DNA of 55,478 nt from Dorea sp. D27 (GTDB lineage Bacteria > Bacillota > Clostridia > Lachnospirales > Lachnospiraceae): contig NZ_KQ236743.1 in NCBI RefSeq assembly GCF_001185345.1, positions 80,646 to 136,123 on the forward strand, written 5' to 3'. Position 1 is the stretch's first letter; the number at the start of each line of letters is the position of its first letter. Both the position numbers and the translations under genes were made by a program. Of this stretch, positions 33,249 to 42,075 are shown in pieces. A model generated the notes under the pieces. It worked only from the letters and a program-made list of their open reading frames with translations, did not search any database and was not told the origin of the DNA.

Positions 33249-34205
33249 ATGATTATCAGCGCGAGCAGAAGAACCGATATCCCCGCATGCTATCCAGAGT
33301 GGTTTGTCAACCGACTGAAGGCCGGGGAGATATTAGTGCCAAACCCATATAACAGGAAGAAGATCAGCCGTATCGCCATATCACCGGATACGGTTGATTG
33401 TATTGTGTTCTGGACGAAGAATCCGGAGCCGCTCCTGCCGAAGCTCAAAGAGATCGACCAGCTCGGATACCGGTATTATTTTCAGATGACCGTTACGGAT
33501 TACGGAAAGGATATGGAGGAGAACTTACCTTCGACGGAAGAATCGATGGCAACCTTCGTGCTGCTGAGCGAGCGCCTTGGGAGACAACGGGTTGACTGGA
33601 GGTTCGATCCGATTATATTGAACGGGGCATATACGCTCGGCTATCATCTGGAAAAGTTTGAGATGATGTGTGAATGGCTGCACAAGTATACGGACCGGTG
33701 TATCATCAGTTTCGTGGATGCTTACAGAGGTAATCCCTACCCGGAATTAGAGGAAGATGAGATGATTTCTGTAGCGGAAGGGCTTGCTGGGATTGCCGGG
33801 AAGTATAAGCTCCCTCTCTATACATGTGCAGAGAAAGTGAATCTGGAGCGTTACGGCATACGGCACGGCGCCTGCATCGACAAAGAGAAGATCAGGGACA
33901 TTATCGGCTATAAGCTGGATCTGAAAAAGGACAAGGGACAGAGGAGAGAATGTGGCTGTGCAGAAAGCATTGATATCGGGATGTATGATACCTGCGTCAA
34001 CGGATGCGCATATTGCTACGCGACGGGAGGAACCCAGAGCGCCAGAAAGAAGAAGGAACAACATGATTCTGCATCGCCCCTTCTGATTGGACGGCTTCGG
34101 GGAGATGAGACAATCGTGGAACGTAAGGTGCAGTCTGGCAGAGACATGCAGATATCGCTGTTTGACTATGCGCTCGGAATCGGTTCGGCAGATGGGCTAT
34201 TGTAA
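33249..34205 (+). CDS. DUF1848 radical-SAM-like protein
   Basis: A 318-residue DUF1848 protein: MIISASRRTDIPACYPEWFVNRLKAG, VFWTKNPEPLL, QMTVTDYG and DWRFDPI are family features. The C-terminal cysteines CVNGCAYCYAT (CxxxCxxC) resemble a radical-SAM cluster placed at the C terminus, plus CGCAE just before it. Function unknown, but the spore photoproduct lyase superfamily is the nearest known relative in style. GGAGAG precedes the start. Confidence 0.85.
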   Translation: MIISASRRTDIPACYPEWFVNRLKAGEILVPNPYNRKKISRIAISPDTVDCIVFWTKNPEPLLPKLKEIDQLGYRYYFQMTVTDYGKDMEENLPSTEESMATFVLLSERLGRQRVDWRFDPIILNGAYTLGYHLEKFEMMCEWLHKYTDRCIISFVDAYRGNPYPELEEDEMISVAEGLAGIAGKYKLPLYTCAEKVNLERYGIRHGACIDKEKIRDIIGYKLDLKKDKGQRRECGCAESIDIGMYDTCVNGCAYCYATGGTQSARKKKEQHDSASPLLIGRLRGDETIVERKVQSGRDMQISLFDYALGIGSADGLL

Positions 34206-34275
34206 GAAGTGCACAAAAATGCAATATATAATATATTGATTTTCATGAAATGGATAGCAGTTCCTTGATAAATTC

Positions 34276-34332
34276 TTGACAAGGAACTGTTTTTTTGCTA
34301 TGTTTAGACTAAAGTACAAACGTTAGTCTAAA
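34276..34332 (+). promoter_or_regulatory. Promoter and operator of the hydroxyproline genes
   Basis: TTGACA (34276-34281) and TATGTT (34299-34304) are 17 bp apart. Just downstream TTTAGACTAA-N10-TTAGTCTAAA is a perfect 10-bp inverted repeat overlapping the transcription start, a good repressor site. A closely similar TAGACTA/TAGTCTA pair lies at 12611-12637. Confidence 0.75.
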
Positions 34333-34361
34333 AGCAAAAGAACAACGTGTGAGGTGAAGAG

Positions 34362-35270
34362 ATGAGTTTGATAACAAGCATCCAGAAGTATTCTATTCAT
34401 GACGGTGACGGGATACGGACGACAGTTTTTTTTAAAGGGTGTCTGCTGAAATGTCTGTGGTGCCATAATCCGGAGACGCAGTGCTTTAAGCCTGAGCTTC
34501 TCTGCGACAGGGAAAGGTGTGCAGGCTGCGGCAGCTGTGCTTCGGTCTGTCCCCAGAAGGCGGTGAAAGCAGAGGGTGGCAAGATGGTTACTGACCAGAA
34601 GCTCTGCACGGGCTGTGGTACATGTGTAGATTACTGTAACCTGAATCTGCGGGAAGTGGCCGGAAAAGAGTACACCATCAGCGAGCTGATCAAGGAGCTT
34701 AAGAAAGATGAGATGTTCTACGAAGAATCCGGCGGGGGAGTTACGCTGTCTGGCGGCGAGGTTATGATGGCCGACATGGATTATGTGGAAGAACTTGCGA
34801 TGCGGCTTAATAAGATGGGGATTTCGGTAACGATTGATACGTGCGGACAGGCGCCGTGTGAGAATTTCGAGAGGCTGCTGCCGTATGTAGATACATTTTT
34901 GTATGATATCAAGACGATGGATAATGACGTACATAAAAAGTACATGGGTATGGGGAACGAGCAGATTCTAGAGAATCTGGAATACATAAGCGGCAAGGGT
35001 GCCCGCATATATATCCGCATTCCGGTAGTCAGGGAAGTAAACGGCTCAAAAGAGGATATGGACGCGATTATAGGCTATCTCAAGGAAAAGCAGATCAGGG
35101 TGGCCAACGTGAACCTTCTCCCGTATCACAACACCGGTTCGGGAAAGTATGAAAAGCTTGGACTGACGTATAAGGGGACGGACCTTCATGCACCGTCAAA
35201 CGAAGAGATGGAACAGTTTGTAACGCTGTTTAAAGAATCAGGTTTCCACAACGTAAAAATAGGAGGTTAA
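34362..35270 (+). CDS. hypE: Glycyl-radical enzyme activase for hydroxyproline dehydratase
   Basis: A 302-residue radical-SAM activase. The SAM cluster is Cys27/31/34 (GCLLKCLWC). It is followed by two ferredoxin clusters (Cys53/56/59/63 and Cys82/85/88/92), which is the activase form used by dehydratase-type glycyl-radical enzymes. It abstracts the glycine hydrogen of its partner. Its stop codon overlaps the start region of the dehydratase gene, so they are translationally coupled. The name HypE follows the gut hydroxyproline system and is unrelated to hydrogenase maturation HypE. Confidence 0.9.
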   Translation: MSLITSIQKYSIHDGDGIRTTVFFKGCLLKCLWCHNPETQCFKPELLCDRERCAGCGSCASVCPQKAVKAEGGKMVTDQKLCTGCGTCVDYCNLNLREVAGKEYTISELIKELKKDEMFYEESGGGVTLSGGEVMMADMDYVEELAMRLNKMGISVTIDTCGQAPCENFERLLPYVDTFLYDIKTMDNDVHKKYMGMGNEQILENLEYISGKGARIYIRIPVVREVNGSKEDMDAIIGYLKEKQIRVANVNLLPYHNTGSGKYEKLGLTYKGTDLHAPSNEEMEQFVTLFKESGFHNVKIGG

Positions 35271-35275
35271 TGAAG

Positions 35276-37651
35276 ATGGAAGAAAGAGGAATGAACGAAC
35301 GTATCAAGAAACTCAGAAAGCTCAGCCTGGACACTCCGGCACATATTGACATGGAGCGTGCCGAGAGCATGACTAAGACGTATGAGGCTTATGAAGGCGC
35401 TCTGTCTGTCCCGGAACTCCGCGCGCAGGTGCTGAAAGACTACTTTGCGTCTAAGACGCTATACATAGGCGAGGGCGAGCTGATCGTCGGCGAGAAGGGC
35501 GACTCCCCGCAGGCATCCCCTACATTTCCGGAGCTGTGCTGCCACACGATGGAAGATATGCATGTCATGAATGACCGTGAACTCATAAGCTTCAAGGTAA
35601 AGGAAGAAGATTTTGAGAAGCAGGAAAAGGTGATGATTCCGTTCTGGGATAAGAGATGCATCCGGAACAAGATTCTAAGACAGATGACGCCAGAGTGGAA
35701 GAAGGCGTATGAGGCGGGACTGTTTACAGAATTTATGGAACAGCGGGGACCAGGACATACGGTCGGCTCTGTGAAGATATATGAAAAAGGATTCCTTGAC
35801 TATAAAGAAGATATCCAGGCGGCAATCGACAAGCTGGACTTCTTCAATGACCCGGAGGCGTTAGATAAGAAGAACGAGCTGGAGGGCATGAAGATTGCCT
35901 GCGATGCTATCATGATTCTCGGGGAGAGATATGCCGCCTATGCGAGAGAGCTGGCAGAAAAAGAGGAGGATCCAAAGCGAAAAGAAGAGCTGCATCAGAT
36001 TGCGGCCAACTGTGATGTCGTACCGGCACATAAGCCGGAGACATACTGGCAGGCAATCCAGATGTACTGGTTCGTACATCTGGGCGTAACGAGCGAGCTG
36101 AACCCGTGGGACGCATACAGCCCGGGCCGCCTTGACCAGCACCTGAATCCTTTCTATGAAAAAGATGTAGAAGCAGGAACGCTGGATGATGAGAAGGCGC
36201 TGGAGCTGCTGGAGTGCCTGTGGGTCAAATTCAACAACCAGCCCGCGCCGCCGAAGGTAGGCATCACGCTTAAGGAGAGCAGCACATATACGGACTTTGC
36301 AAACCTTAACACGGGCGGTATCGCTCCGAACGGAGAGAACGGCGTAAATAATGTAAGCTATCTCATACTCGACTGTATGGATGAGATGAAGCTTTTGCAG
36401 CCAAGCTCTAACGTACAGATCAGCAGGAAGACGCCACAGAAGTTCTTGAAGCGTGCCTGTGAGATATCACGTAAGGGATGGGGACAGCCGGCGTTCTACA
36501 ATACGGAAGCTATCGTCCAGGAACTGCTCAATGCCGGCAAGTCGCTGGAAGATGCAAGACGCGGAGGAACGAGCGGATGTGTAGAGACAGGGGCATTCGG
36601 AAATGAAGCCTATATCCTCACCGGATACTTCAACATTCCGAAGATATTCGAGCTGACGCTGAACAACGGCTATGACAAAGTAAGCGGACAGCAGCTCGGG
36701 CTTGAGCTTGGATATGCTGCGGATTTCAAGACATACGAAGAGTTATATGATGCATTTAAAAAGCAGATGAAATATTTTATTGATATCAAAGTGCAGGGAA
36801 GCAATGTCATTGAGAAGATATATGCAGAAAACATGCCTGTTCCATTCCTATCCATCATCACCAACGACTGTATCTCAAAAGGCAAGGATTATAACGGCGG
36901 CGGTGCAAGGTACAACACAAAATATCTGCAGGGCGTAGGAATCGGTACGATTACGGACTGCCTGGCATCTGTGAAGTACAACGTATATGAAAAGAAGACA
37001 TTTACGATGGATGAGCTGATGCAGGCGCTGGAAGACAACTTCGAGGGGCACGACAGGATCTGGAATATCGTATGCAACAAGACGCCGAAATACGGCAATG
37101 ACGACGACTATGCGGACAGCATCATGAAGGATGTATTCGAATACTACAGAAGCCAGGTGACAGGACGGCCGAATATGCTTGGAGGCATGTACCGCATCAA
37201 CATGCTTCCTACCACATGCCACGTATACTTTGGAGATGTCATGATGGCAAGCCCGAACGGACGTCTGGCCCACAAGCCGGTATCCGAAGGGATTTCCCCG
37301 GAGAAAGGTGCTGATACGAACGGGCCGACATCCGTTGTAAAATCATGTGCCAAGATGGATCATCTGCAGACAGGCGGAACACTTCTGAACCAGAAATTCA
37401 CGCCGAGCGTAGTTGCAGGCGAGGAAGGCCTGGACCAGATGGCTAATCTCGTGCGTACGTACTTCAATATGGACGGCCACCATATCCAGTTCAACGTTAT
37501 AGACAAAGAGACGCTGATACAGGCTCAGAAGCATCCGGAAGACTACAAAGACCTGATAGTGCGTGTGGCAGGTTACAGTGACCACTTCAGAAACCTGAGC
37601 AAGGCGCTGCAGGACGAGATAATCGAGAGGACCGAACAGAGCTTCAACTAA
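35276..37651 (+). CDS. hypD: trans-4-hydroxy-L-proline dehydratase (glycyl-radical enzyme)
   Basis: A 791-residue glycyl-radical enzyme. The active site is GGTSGCVETGAFG (Cys435, Glu437) and the radical loop RVAGYSDHF lies near the C terminus (Gly ~766). GCVETG and the surrounding WGQPAFYNTEAIVQELLNAGK closely recall the Clostridioides difficile hydroxyproline dehydratase that I know, so I assign that activity rather than glycerol or choline cleavage. The product is 1-pyrroline-5-carboxylate. Start is uncertain: ATGs at 35270, 35276 and 35291 are possible after AGGAGG. A large palindrome ends the operon. ProC, which uses the product, lies 6 kb on. Confidence 0.9.
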   Translation: MEERGMNERIKKLRKLSLDTPAHIDMERAESMTKTYEAYEGALSVPELRAQVLKDYFASKTLYIGEGELIVGEKGDSPQASPTFPELCCHTMEDMHVMNDRELISFKVKEEDFEKQEKVMIPFWDKRCIRNKILRQMTPEWKKAYEAGLFTEFMEQRGPGHTVGSVKIYEKGFLDYKEDIQAAIDKLDFFNDPEALDKKNELEGMKIACDAIMILGERYAAYARELAEKEEDPKRKEELHQIAANCDVVPAHKPETYWQAIQMYWFVHLGVTSELNPWDAYSPGRLDQHLNPFYEKDVEAGTLDDEKALELLECLWVKFNNQPAPPKVGITLKESSTYTDFANLNTGGIAPNGENGVNNVSYLILDCMDEMKLLQPSSNVQISRKTPQKFLKRACEISRKGWGQPAFYNTEAIVQELLNAGKSLEDARRGGTSGCVETGAFGNEAYILTGYFNIPKIFELTLNNGYDKVSGQQLGLELGYAADFKTYEELYDAFKKQMKYFIDIKVQGSNVIEKIYAENMPVPFLSIITNDCISKGKDYNGGGARYNTKYLQGVGIGTITDCLASVKYNVYEKKTFTMDELMQALEDNFEGHDRIWNIVCNKTPKYGNDDDYADSIMKDVFEYYRSQVTGRPNMLGGMYRINMLPTTCHVYFGDVMMASPNGRLAHKPVSEGISPEKGADTNGPTSVVKSCAKMDHLQTGGTLLNQKFTPSVVAGEEGLDQMANLVRTYFNMDGHHIQFNVIDKETLIQAQKHPEDYKDLIVRVAGYSDHFRNLSKALQDEIIERTEQSFN

Positions 37652-37654
37652 ATG

Positions 37655-37737
37655 GTTGGGGACAGGGTGAAATGCGGCTGGGGACGGAGGTTTTTAAAAA
37701 AACCTCCGTCCCCAGCCGCGTTTCACCCTGTCCCTAA
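37655..37737. repeat. GGGGACGGAGG-type palindromic repeat/terminator, copy 2
   Basis: A nearly perfect ~82-base hairpin. Outer arms are TTGGGGACAGGGTGAAA and TTTCACCCTGTCCCTAA, and inner arms GCGGCTGGGGACGGAGG and CCTCCGTCCCCAGCCGC, around a T/A-rich loop. The inner part matches the element at 4363-4433 and the right outer arm is shared, so the two form one repeat family. It ends the hypE-hypD transcript. Confidence 0.85.
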
Positions 37738-37800
37738 TTGATTTTATCTTCAAAAGAGTCTACAATAGTGTGGAAAACGAATGTGGAAAGTGGGGATAAG

Positions 37801-38070
37801 ATGGCAGAAATCCGAAAGCGGTATGTGTTCCGCGGCAGAGTCCAGGGCGTGGGGTTCCGCTACACCGCCAAATATCTTGCAAGGTCTCTTCAGCTGACAG
37901 GATGGGTGCAGAATGAGTGGGACGGGACCGTTACGATGGAAGTGCAGGGACGAGAGACGCTGATCAACAAGTTGCTGACAGGCATTAACAATAACAGCTT
38001 TATCGAGATAGAATGGATAGAATCAGAAGACATCCCGCTGGAACGGGAGTCTGCCTTCGAGTCGAGATGA
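37801..38070 (+). CDS. acyP: Acylphosphatase
   Basis: An 89-residue acylphosphatase: RGRVQGVGFRY with catalytic Arg20 and LTGWVQNEWDG with catalytic Asn38. It hydrolyses acyl phosphates such as carbamoyl or acetyl phosphate. The chosen ATG follows GGGGAT; the open frame upstream has no site. Full length and stand-alone. Confidence 0.93.
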   Translation: MAEIRKRYVFRGRVQGVGFRYTAKYLARSLQLTGWVQNEWDGTVTMEVQGRETLINKLLTGINNNSFIEIEWIESEDIPLERESAFESR

Positions 38071-38178
38071 GCACTTGTACCAATCTGGCAAAAAGTAGTT
38101 ATCCAAACATACGCTTTTATGATAGAATGTACTATATGATAGACGTATTACCGACACGAAGAGAGAAAGAGGGACGAC

Positions 38179-38766
38179 ATGGGGAAAAGCGAAGACAAGA
38201 AAGGCGTAAAGAACAGAATCGTATCGGCAGCGTGGCAGCTGTTCCACGACAAAGGATACAATGGGACTACCGTAGATGATATCATAGAACTTTCAGGCAC
38301 ATCGAAAGGTTCTTTCTATTATTATTTCAACACGAAGGATGAACTGCTCAATACATTGGCGTTTATCCTGGATGATTACTATGAGGAGCTGGAGCAGAGC
38401 ATGGACGCCGGCATGAACAGCTATAGGAAGCTTTTGTATCTGAATGCTGAGATGCATGCCATGATGGAGGAGAAGATAAGCCTTGACCTGCTTGCGTCAC
38501 TTTACTCCACGCAGCTGGTGGCAGAAGGGCAGGTGCATCTGCTGGACAGCAACCGCAAATACTATAAGCTCATAACGAAGCTGGTAGAAGAAGGGCAGAA
38601 GCGGGGGCAGATACGTACCGATAAGACAGTGAGAGAGATTGTAAAATACTATGCCATGTGCGAGCGGGCACTCGTATCCGACTGGTGCCTTAACAAAGGC
38701 AGCTATTCTCTTACGCAGTACAGCAAAGAATGCATGCCGGTCATGATGGAGCACTTTAAAGCATAA
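38179..38766 (+). CDS. TetR-family transcriptional regulator
   Basis: A 195-residue regulator. HTH: RIVSAAWQLFHDKGYNGTTV, DIIELSGTSKGSFYYYFNTKDELL. The ligand domain (~60-195) has no recognisable substrate signature. It lies about 530 bases beyond the hypD gene and just before nrdG, so it could act on either; the palindrome at the hypE promoter is not repeated upstream of this gene. The nrdG start follows 47 bases later. Confidence 0.88.
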   Translation: MGKSEDKKGVKNRIVSAAWQLFHDKGYNGTTVDDIIELSGTSKGSFYYYFNTKDELLNTLAFILDDYYEELEQSMDAGMNSYRKLLYLNAEMHAMMEEKISLDLLASLYSTQLVAEGQVHLLDSNRKYYKLITKLVEEGQKRGQIRTDKTVREIVKYYAMCERALVSDWCLNKGSYSLTQYSKECMPVMMEHFKA

Positions 38767-38813
38767 AATGTCAGAGACAGTATGGAAATACGTTCAGGAA
38801 AAGAGGAAGAGAT

Positions 38814-39506
38814 ATGGTGATTCAGGGTTTACAGAAACTTACACTTTTGGATTATCCGGGAAAAGTGGCCTGTACGATATTTACGGCAGGATGTAATTTC
38901 CGGTGCCCTTTCTGCCACAACGCTTCACTTGTAGTGGACACTTATAAGAACGCGGAAATCAAGCTGGAAGATATAACTGCATTCCTGAAAAAGCGTATGG
39001 GAGTTCTGGACGGGGTATGCGTGTCTGGAGGAGAACCGCTGATTCAGTCTGATATAGAGACATTCCTGCGTCGGATAAAGGAGATGGGCTATGCAGTAAA
39101 GCTCGATACGAACGGAAGCTTTCCGGATAAGCTCAAGAAGCTTGTGGACGAAAAGCTTGTGGATTATGTAGCTATGGATATTAAAAATTCCCAGGAGAGC
39201 TACGGGAAGACAATAGGCATCCAGGACTATGACATACGGAACATACACCGGAGCGTCCAATATCTGCTGAGTGATGCCGTACCATATGAATTCCGCACGA
39301 CTGTCGTTCTTGAGTTTCATCAGCGTTCAGACTTTGAGTCCATAGGCAGATGGATCAAAGGGGCACAGCGGTATTACCTTCAGCAGTTCGAGGATTCTGG
39401 TGATTTGATTCGGGAAGGGCTGCATGGATACAACAAGGAGATTATGGAACAGGCGCTCGAAGTGGTGAGCAAGTACGTACAAACCGCGGAAATACGTGGG
39501 TTATAG
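38814..39506 (+). CDS. nrdG: Anaerobic ribonucleotide reductase activating protein
   Basis: A 230-residue radical-SAM activase with the cluster AGCNFRCPFCHN (Cys27/31/34) and GVCVSGGEPLIQ. It has the short, ferredoxin-free form (TIGR02495-like) typical of NrdG partners rather than pyruvate formate-lyase activases. It generates the glycyl radical on NrdD, encoded 172 bases downstream. The NrdR boxes lie in that gap, so nrdG is read from another, upstream promoter. Confidence 0.88.
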   Translation: MVIQGLQKLTLLDYPGKVACTIFTAGCNFRCPFCHNASLVVDTYKNAEIKLEDITAFLKKRMGVLDGVCVSGGEPLIQSDIETFLRRIKEMGYAVKLDTNGSFPDKLKKLVDEKLVDYVAMDIKNSQESYGKTIGIQDYDIRNIHRSVQYLLSDAVPYEFRTTVVLEFHQRSDFESIGRWIKGAQRYYLQQFEDSGDLIREGLHGYNKEIMEQALEVVSKYVQTAEIRGL

Positions 39507-39521
39507 CAAAACTATACAATA

Positions 39522-39564
39522 ACAACATGTTGTGAAAGAACGAAATTTGTGCACAATATGTTGT
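39522..39564 (+). promoter_or_regulatory. Pair of NrdR boxes upstream of nrdD
   Basis: ACAACATGTTGT (39522-39533) and ACAATATGTTGT (39553-39564) start 31 bp apart, three helical turns. This is the spacing and sequence of NrdR operators (acaCwATATwTTGt-like). NrdR itself is encoded at 23854 in this window. Confidence 0.8.
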
Positions 39565-39678
39565 TATTTTTATTGACTGCCACACAAGAAGAGTGGTAAG
39601 ATAAAAGAACCGAACAAATGAAGATGGAAGTTCATATAAAGGACAGAAGAAAAAAAGAATAAGTGGGGAGGCTCTATC

Positions 39679-42045
39679 ATGTATCAAGTAACAAAAAGAG
39701 ACGGTCAGATAGCTAAATTTGACATCACAAAGATCAGCGAGGCAATCAGAAGGGCATTTACAGCCCAGGAAAAAGAGTATAACCAGGATATCATCGATCT
39801 GCTGGCGCTGAAAGTTACCGCTGATTTTGAACCGAAGATAAAGAATTCGCTCGTTCAGGTGGAGGATATCCAGGACAGCGTCGAGGCAGTCCTTATCAAA
39901 GCGGGATATGCAGATGTGGCAAAAGGCTATATCCTGTACAGGAAACAGAGAGAGAAGATACGTAATCTGAATTCTACGATGCTCGATTACAGAGAGATTG
40001 TAGACAGCTACGTTAAGGTTACAGACTGGCGGGTAAAGGAGAATTCCACAGTCACATATTCGGTCGGAGGGCTTATCTTAAGCAATTCAGGGGCCATTAC
40101 CGCCAATTACTGGCTGTCTGAGATCTACGATGATGAGATTGGACAGGCACACAGGGACGCCGATATCCACATCCATGATTTGTCTATGCTTACGGGCTAC
40201 TGTGCAGGCTGGTCGCTGAAGCAGCTCATCCAGGAGGGGCTTGGCGGAATACCGGGAAAGATATCCTCATCGCCGGCAAAGCATCTGAGCGTGCTCTGTA
40301 ACCAGATGGTCAATTTTCTCGGCATCATGCAGAACGAGTGGGCAGGGGCACAGGCATTCTCCTCGTTTGACACATATCTGGCGCCGTTTGTGAAAGTAGA
40401 TAACCTGCAGTATGAAGACGTGAAGAAATGTATCGAGTCGTTTATCTACGGTGTAAACACACCGTCCCGGTGGGGGACACAGGCGCCGTTTTCCAATATC
40501 ACGCTCGACTGGACCGTGCCGAATGACCTGGTCAACATGCCGGCTATCGTCGGCGGCAAAGAGATGGAGTTCACATACGGCGAGTGTAAGAAAGAGATGG
40601 ACATGGTCAACAAGGCGTTTATCCAGATTATGATCGAGGGAGATGCCCACGGACGCGGATTCCAGTATCCGATTCCGACCTATTCCATCACAAGCGATTT
40701 CGACTGGTCTGAGACAGAGAACAATAAGCTGCTCTTTGAGATGACGGCCAAATATGGGACGCCTTATTTCTCTAACTATATCAACAGTGATATGGAGCCG
40801 AGCGATGTTCGGAGCATGTGCTGCAGGCTGCGTCTGGATCTGAGAGAGCTTAGGAAGAAATCAGGGGGCTTCTTTGGCAGCGGTGAAAGCACCGGTTCTG
40901 TCGGTGTCGTAACGATTAACATGCCGAGAATCGCTTACCAGTCTGCGAACGAAGAAGAATTTTTCACACGGCTTGATAAGATGATGGATATCGCTGCGCG
41001 CTCTCTTCATGTAAAGCGTACCGTTATTACGAAGCTTCTCGATGAAGGGCTGTATCCGTATACAAAGAGATACCTTGGCACATTTGACAACCATTTTTCA
41101 ACTATCGGTCTGATAGGCATGAATGAAGCGGGCGTGAACGCAAAGTGGATTGGAAAGGATATGACGCATGTGGAGACGCAGGAGTTCTCCAAGAAAGTGC
41201 TGAATCACATGAGGGAGAGGCTGTCAGGTTATCAGGAGGAGTACGGTGAGCTTTATAACCTGGAAGCGACGCCGGCAGAATCCACGACTTATAGATTTGC
41301 CAAGCATGATGTGGCACAGTTCCAGGACATCATCACGGCGGCAGAAGGAGATGGAACGCCCTATTATACGAACAGTTCCAACCTGCCTGTTGGATATACG
41401 GAGGATATATTTGAAGCGCTTGATATCCAGGATGAGCTTCAGACATTATATACGTCCGGAACAGTGTTCCACGCATTTCTCGGGGAAAAGCTTCCTGGCT
41501 GGAAGTCTGCGGCTTCGCTCGTTAAGAAGATAGCAGAGAATTACAAGCTTCCTTATTATACGATGTCTCCAACCTATTCTATCTGTAAGAACCATGGATA
41601 TATCAACGGAGAAGAATACAGATGTCCGGAATGCGGCGAGACGACGGAAGTATACAGCAGAATCACCGGATATTACCGTCCGGTGCAGAACTGGAATGAC
41701 GGGAAGTCGCAGGAGTTCAAAGACAGGAAGGTTTATGACTTGAATCGTTCTAACCTGCATATTACGTCAAAATCAGGGGAAGATATTGTTGAAGTGCCAG
41801 AGCACGCGGCGGAAGAACCGCAGAAGATTCTCTTCACTACAAAGACTTGCCCGAACTGTACAATGGCGAAGTCAATGCTGGAAAAGGCGCATATAGACTA
41901 TGTGCTTGTAGATGCAGAAGAACATGCGGACCTTGTTCAAAAATATGGTGTTAAGCAGGCGCCTACACTTATTGTCATAGACGAGAATGGTGTAGAGAAG
42001 CTGGCAAATGCATCAAACATTAAAAAGTATACAGAGGGGCATTGA
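39679..42045 (+). CDS. nrdD: Anaerobic ribonucleoside-triphosphate reductase with fused C-terminal redoxin domain
   Basis: A 788-residue enzyme making deoxynucleotides without oxygen. Residues ~1-90 form the ATP cone (MYQVTKRDGQIAKFDITKIS...). The glycyl-radical region reads RITGYYRPVQNWN (~658-670). The zinc site just before it has CKNH, where CxxC is common, then CPEC. Residues ~716-788 are an added glutaredoxin/thioredoxin-like domain with CPNC at 724-727 (KILFTTKTCPNC...KYGVKQAPTLIVID). This suggests redoxin-driven reduction rather than formate, as in NrdD2-type enzymes. trxB follows 31 bases later and is a likely electron donor. Confidence 0.92.
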   Translation: MYQVTKRDGQIAKFDITKISEAIRRAFTAQEKEYNQDIIDLLALKVTADFEPKIKNSLVQVEDIQDSVEAVLIKAGYADVAKGYILYRKQREKIRNLNSTMLDYREIVDSYVKVTDWRVKENSTVTYSVGGLILSNSGAITANYWLSEIYDDEIGQAHRDADIHIHDLSMLTGYCAGWSLKQLIQEGLGGIPGKISSSPAKHLSVLCNQMVNFLGIMQNEWAGAQAFSSFDTYLAPFVKVDNLQYEDVKKCIESFIYGVNTPSRWGTQAPFSNITLDWTVPNDLVNMPAIVGGKEMEFTYGECKKEMDMVNKAFIQIMIEGDAHGRGFQYPIPTYSITSDFDWSETENNKLLFEMTAKYGTPYFSNYINSDMEPSDVRSMCCRLRLDLRELRKKSGGFFGSGESTGSVGVVTINMPRIAYQSANEEEFFTRLDKMMDIAARSLHVKRTVITKLLDEGLYPYTKRYLGTFDNHFSTIGLIGMNEAGVNAKWIGKDMTHVETQEFSKKVLNHMRERLSGYQEEYGELYNLEATPAESTTYRFAKHDVAQFQDIITAAEGDGTPYYTNSSNLPVGYTEDIFEALDIQDELQTLYTSGTVFHAFLGEKLPGWKSAASLVKKIAENYKLPYYTMSPTYSICKNHGYINGEEYRCPECGETTEVYSRITGYYRPVQNWNDGKSQEFKDRKVYDLNRSNLHITSKSGEDIVEVPEHAAEEPQKILFTTKTCPNCTMAKSMLEKAHIDYVLVDAEEHADLVQKYGVKQAPTLIVIDENGVEKLANASNIKKYTEGH

Positions 42046-42075
42046 TTCGAAGTACCCTCATGAGGAGGTAGTCCT

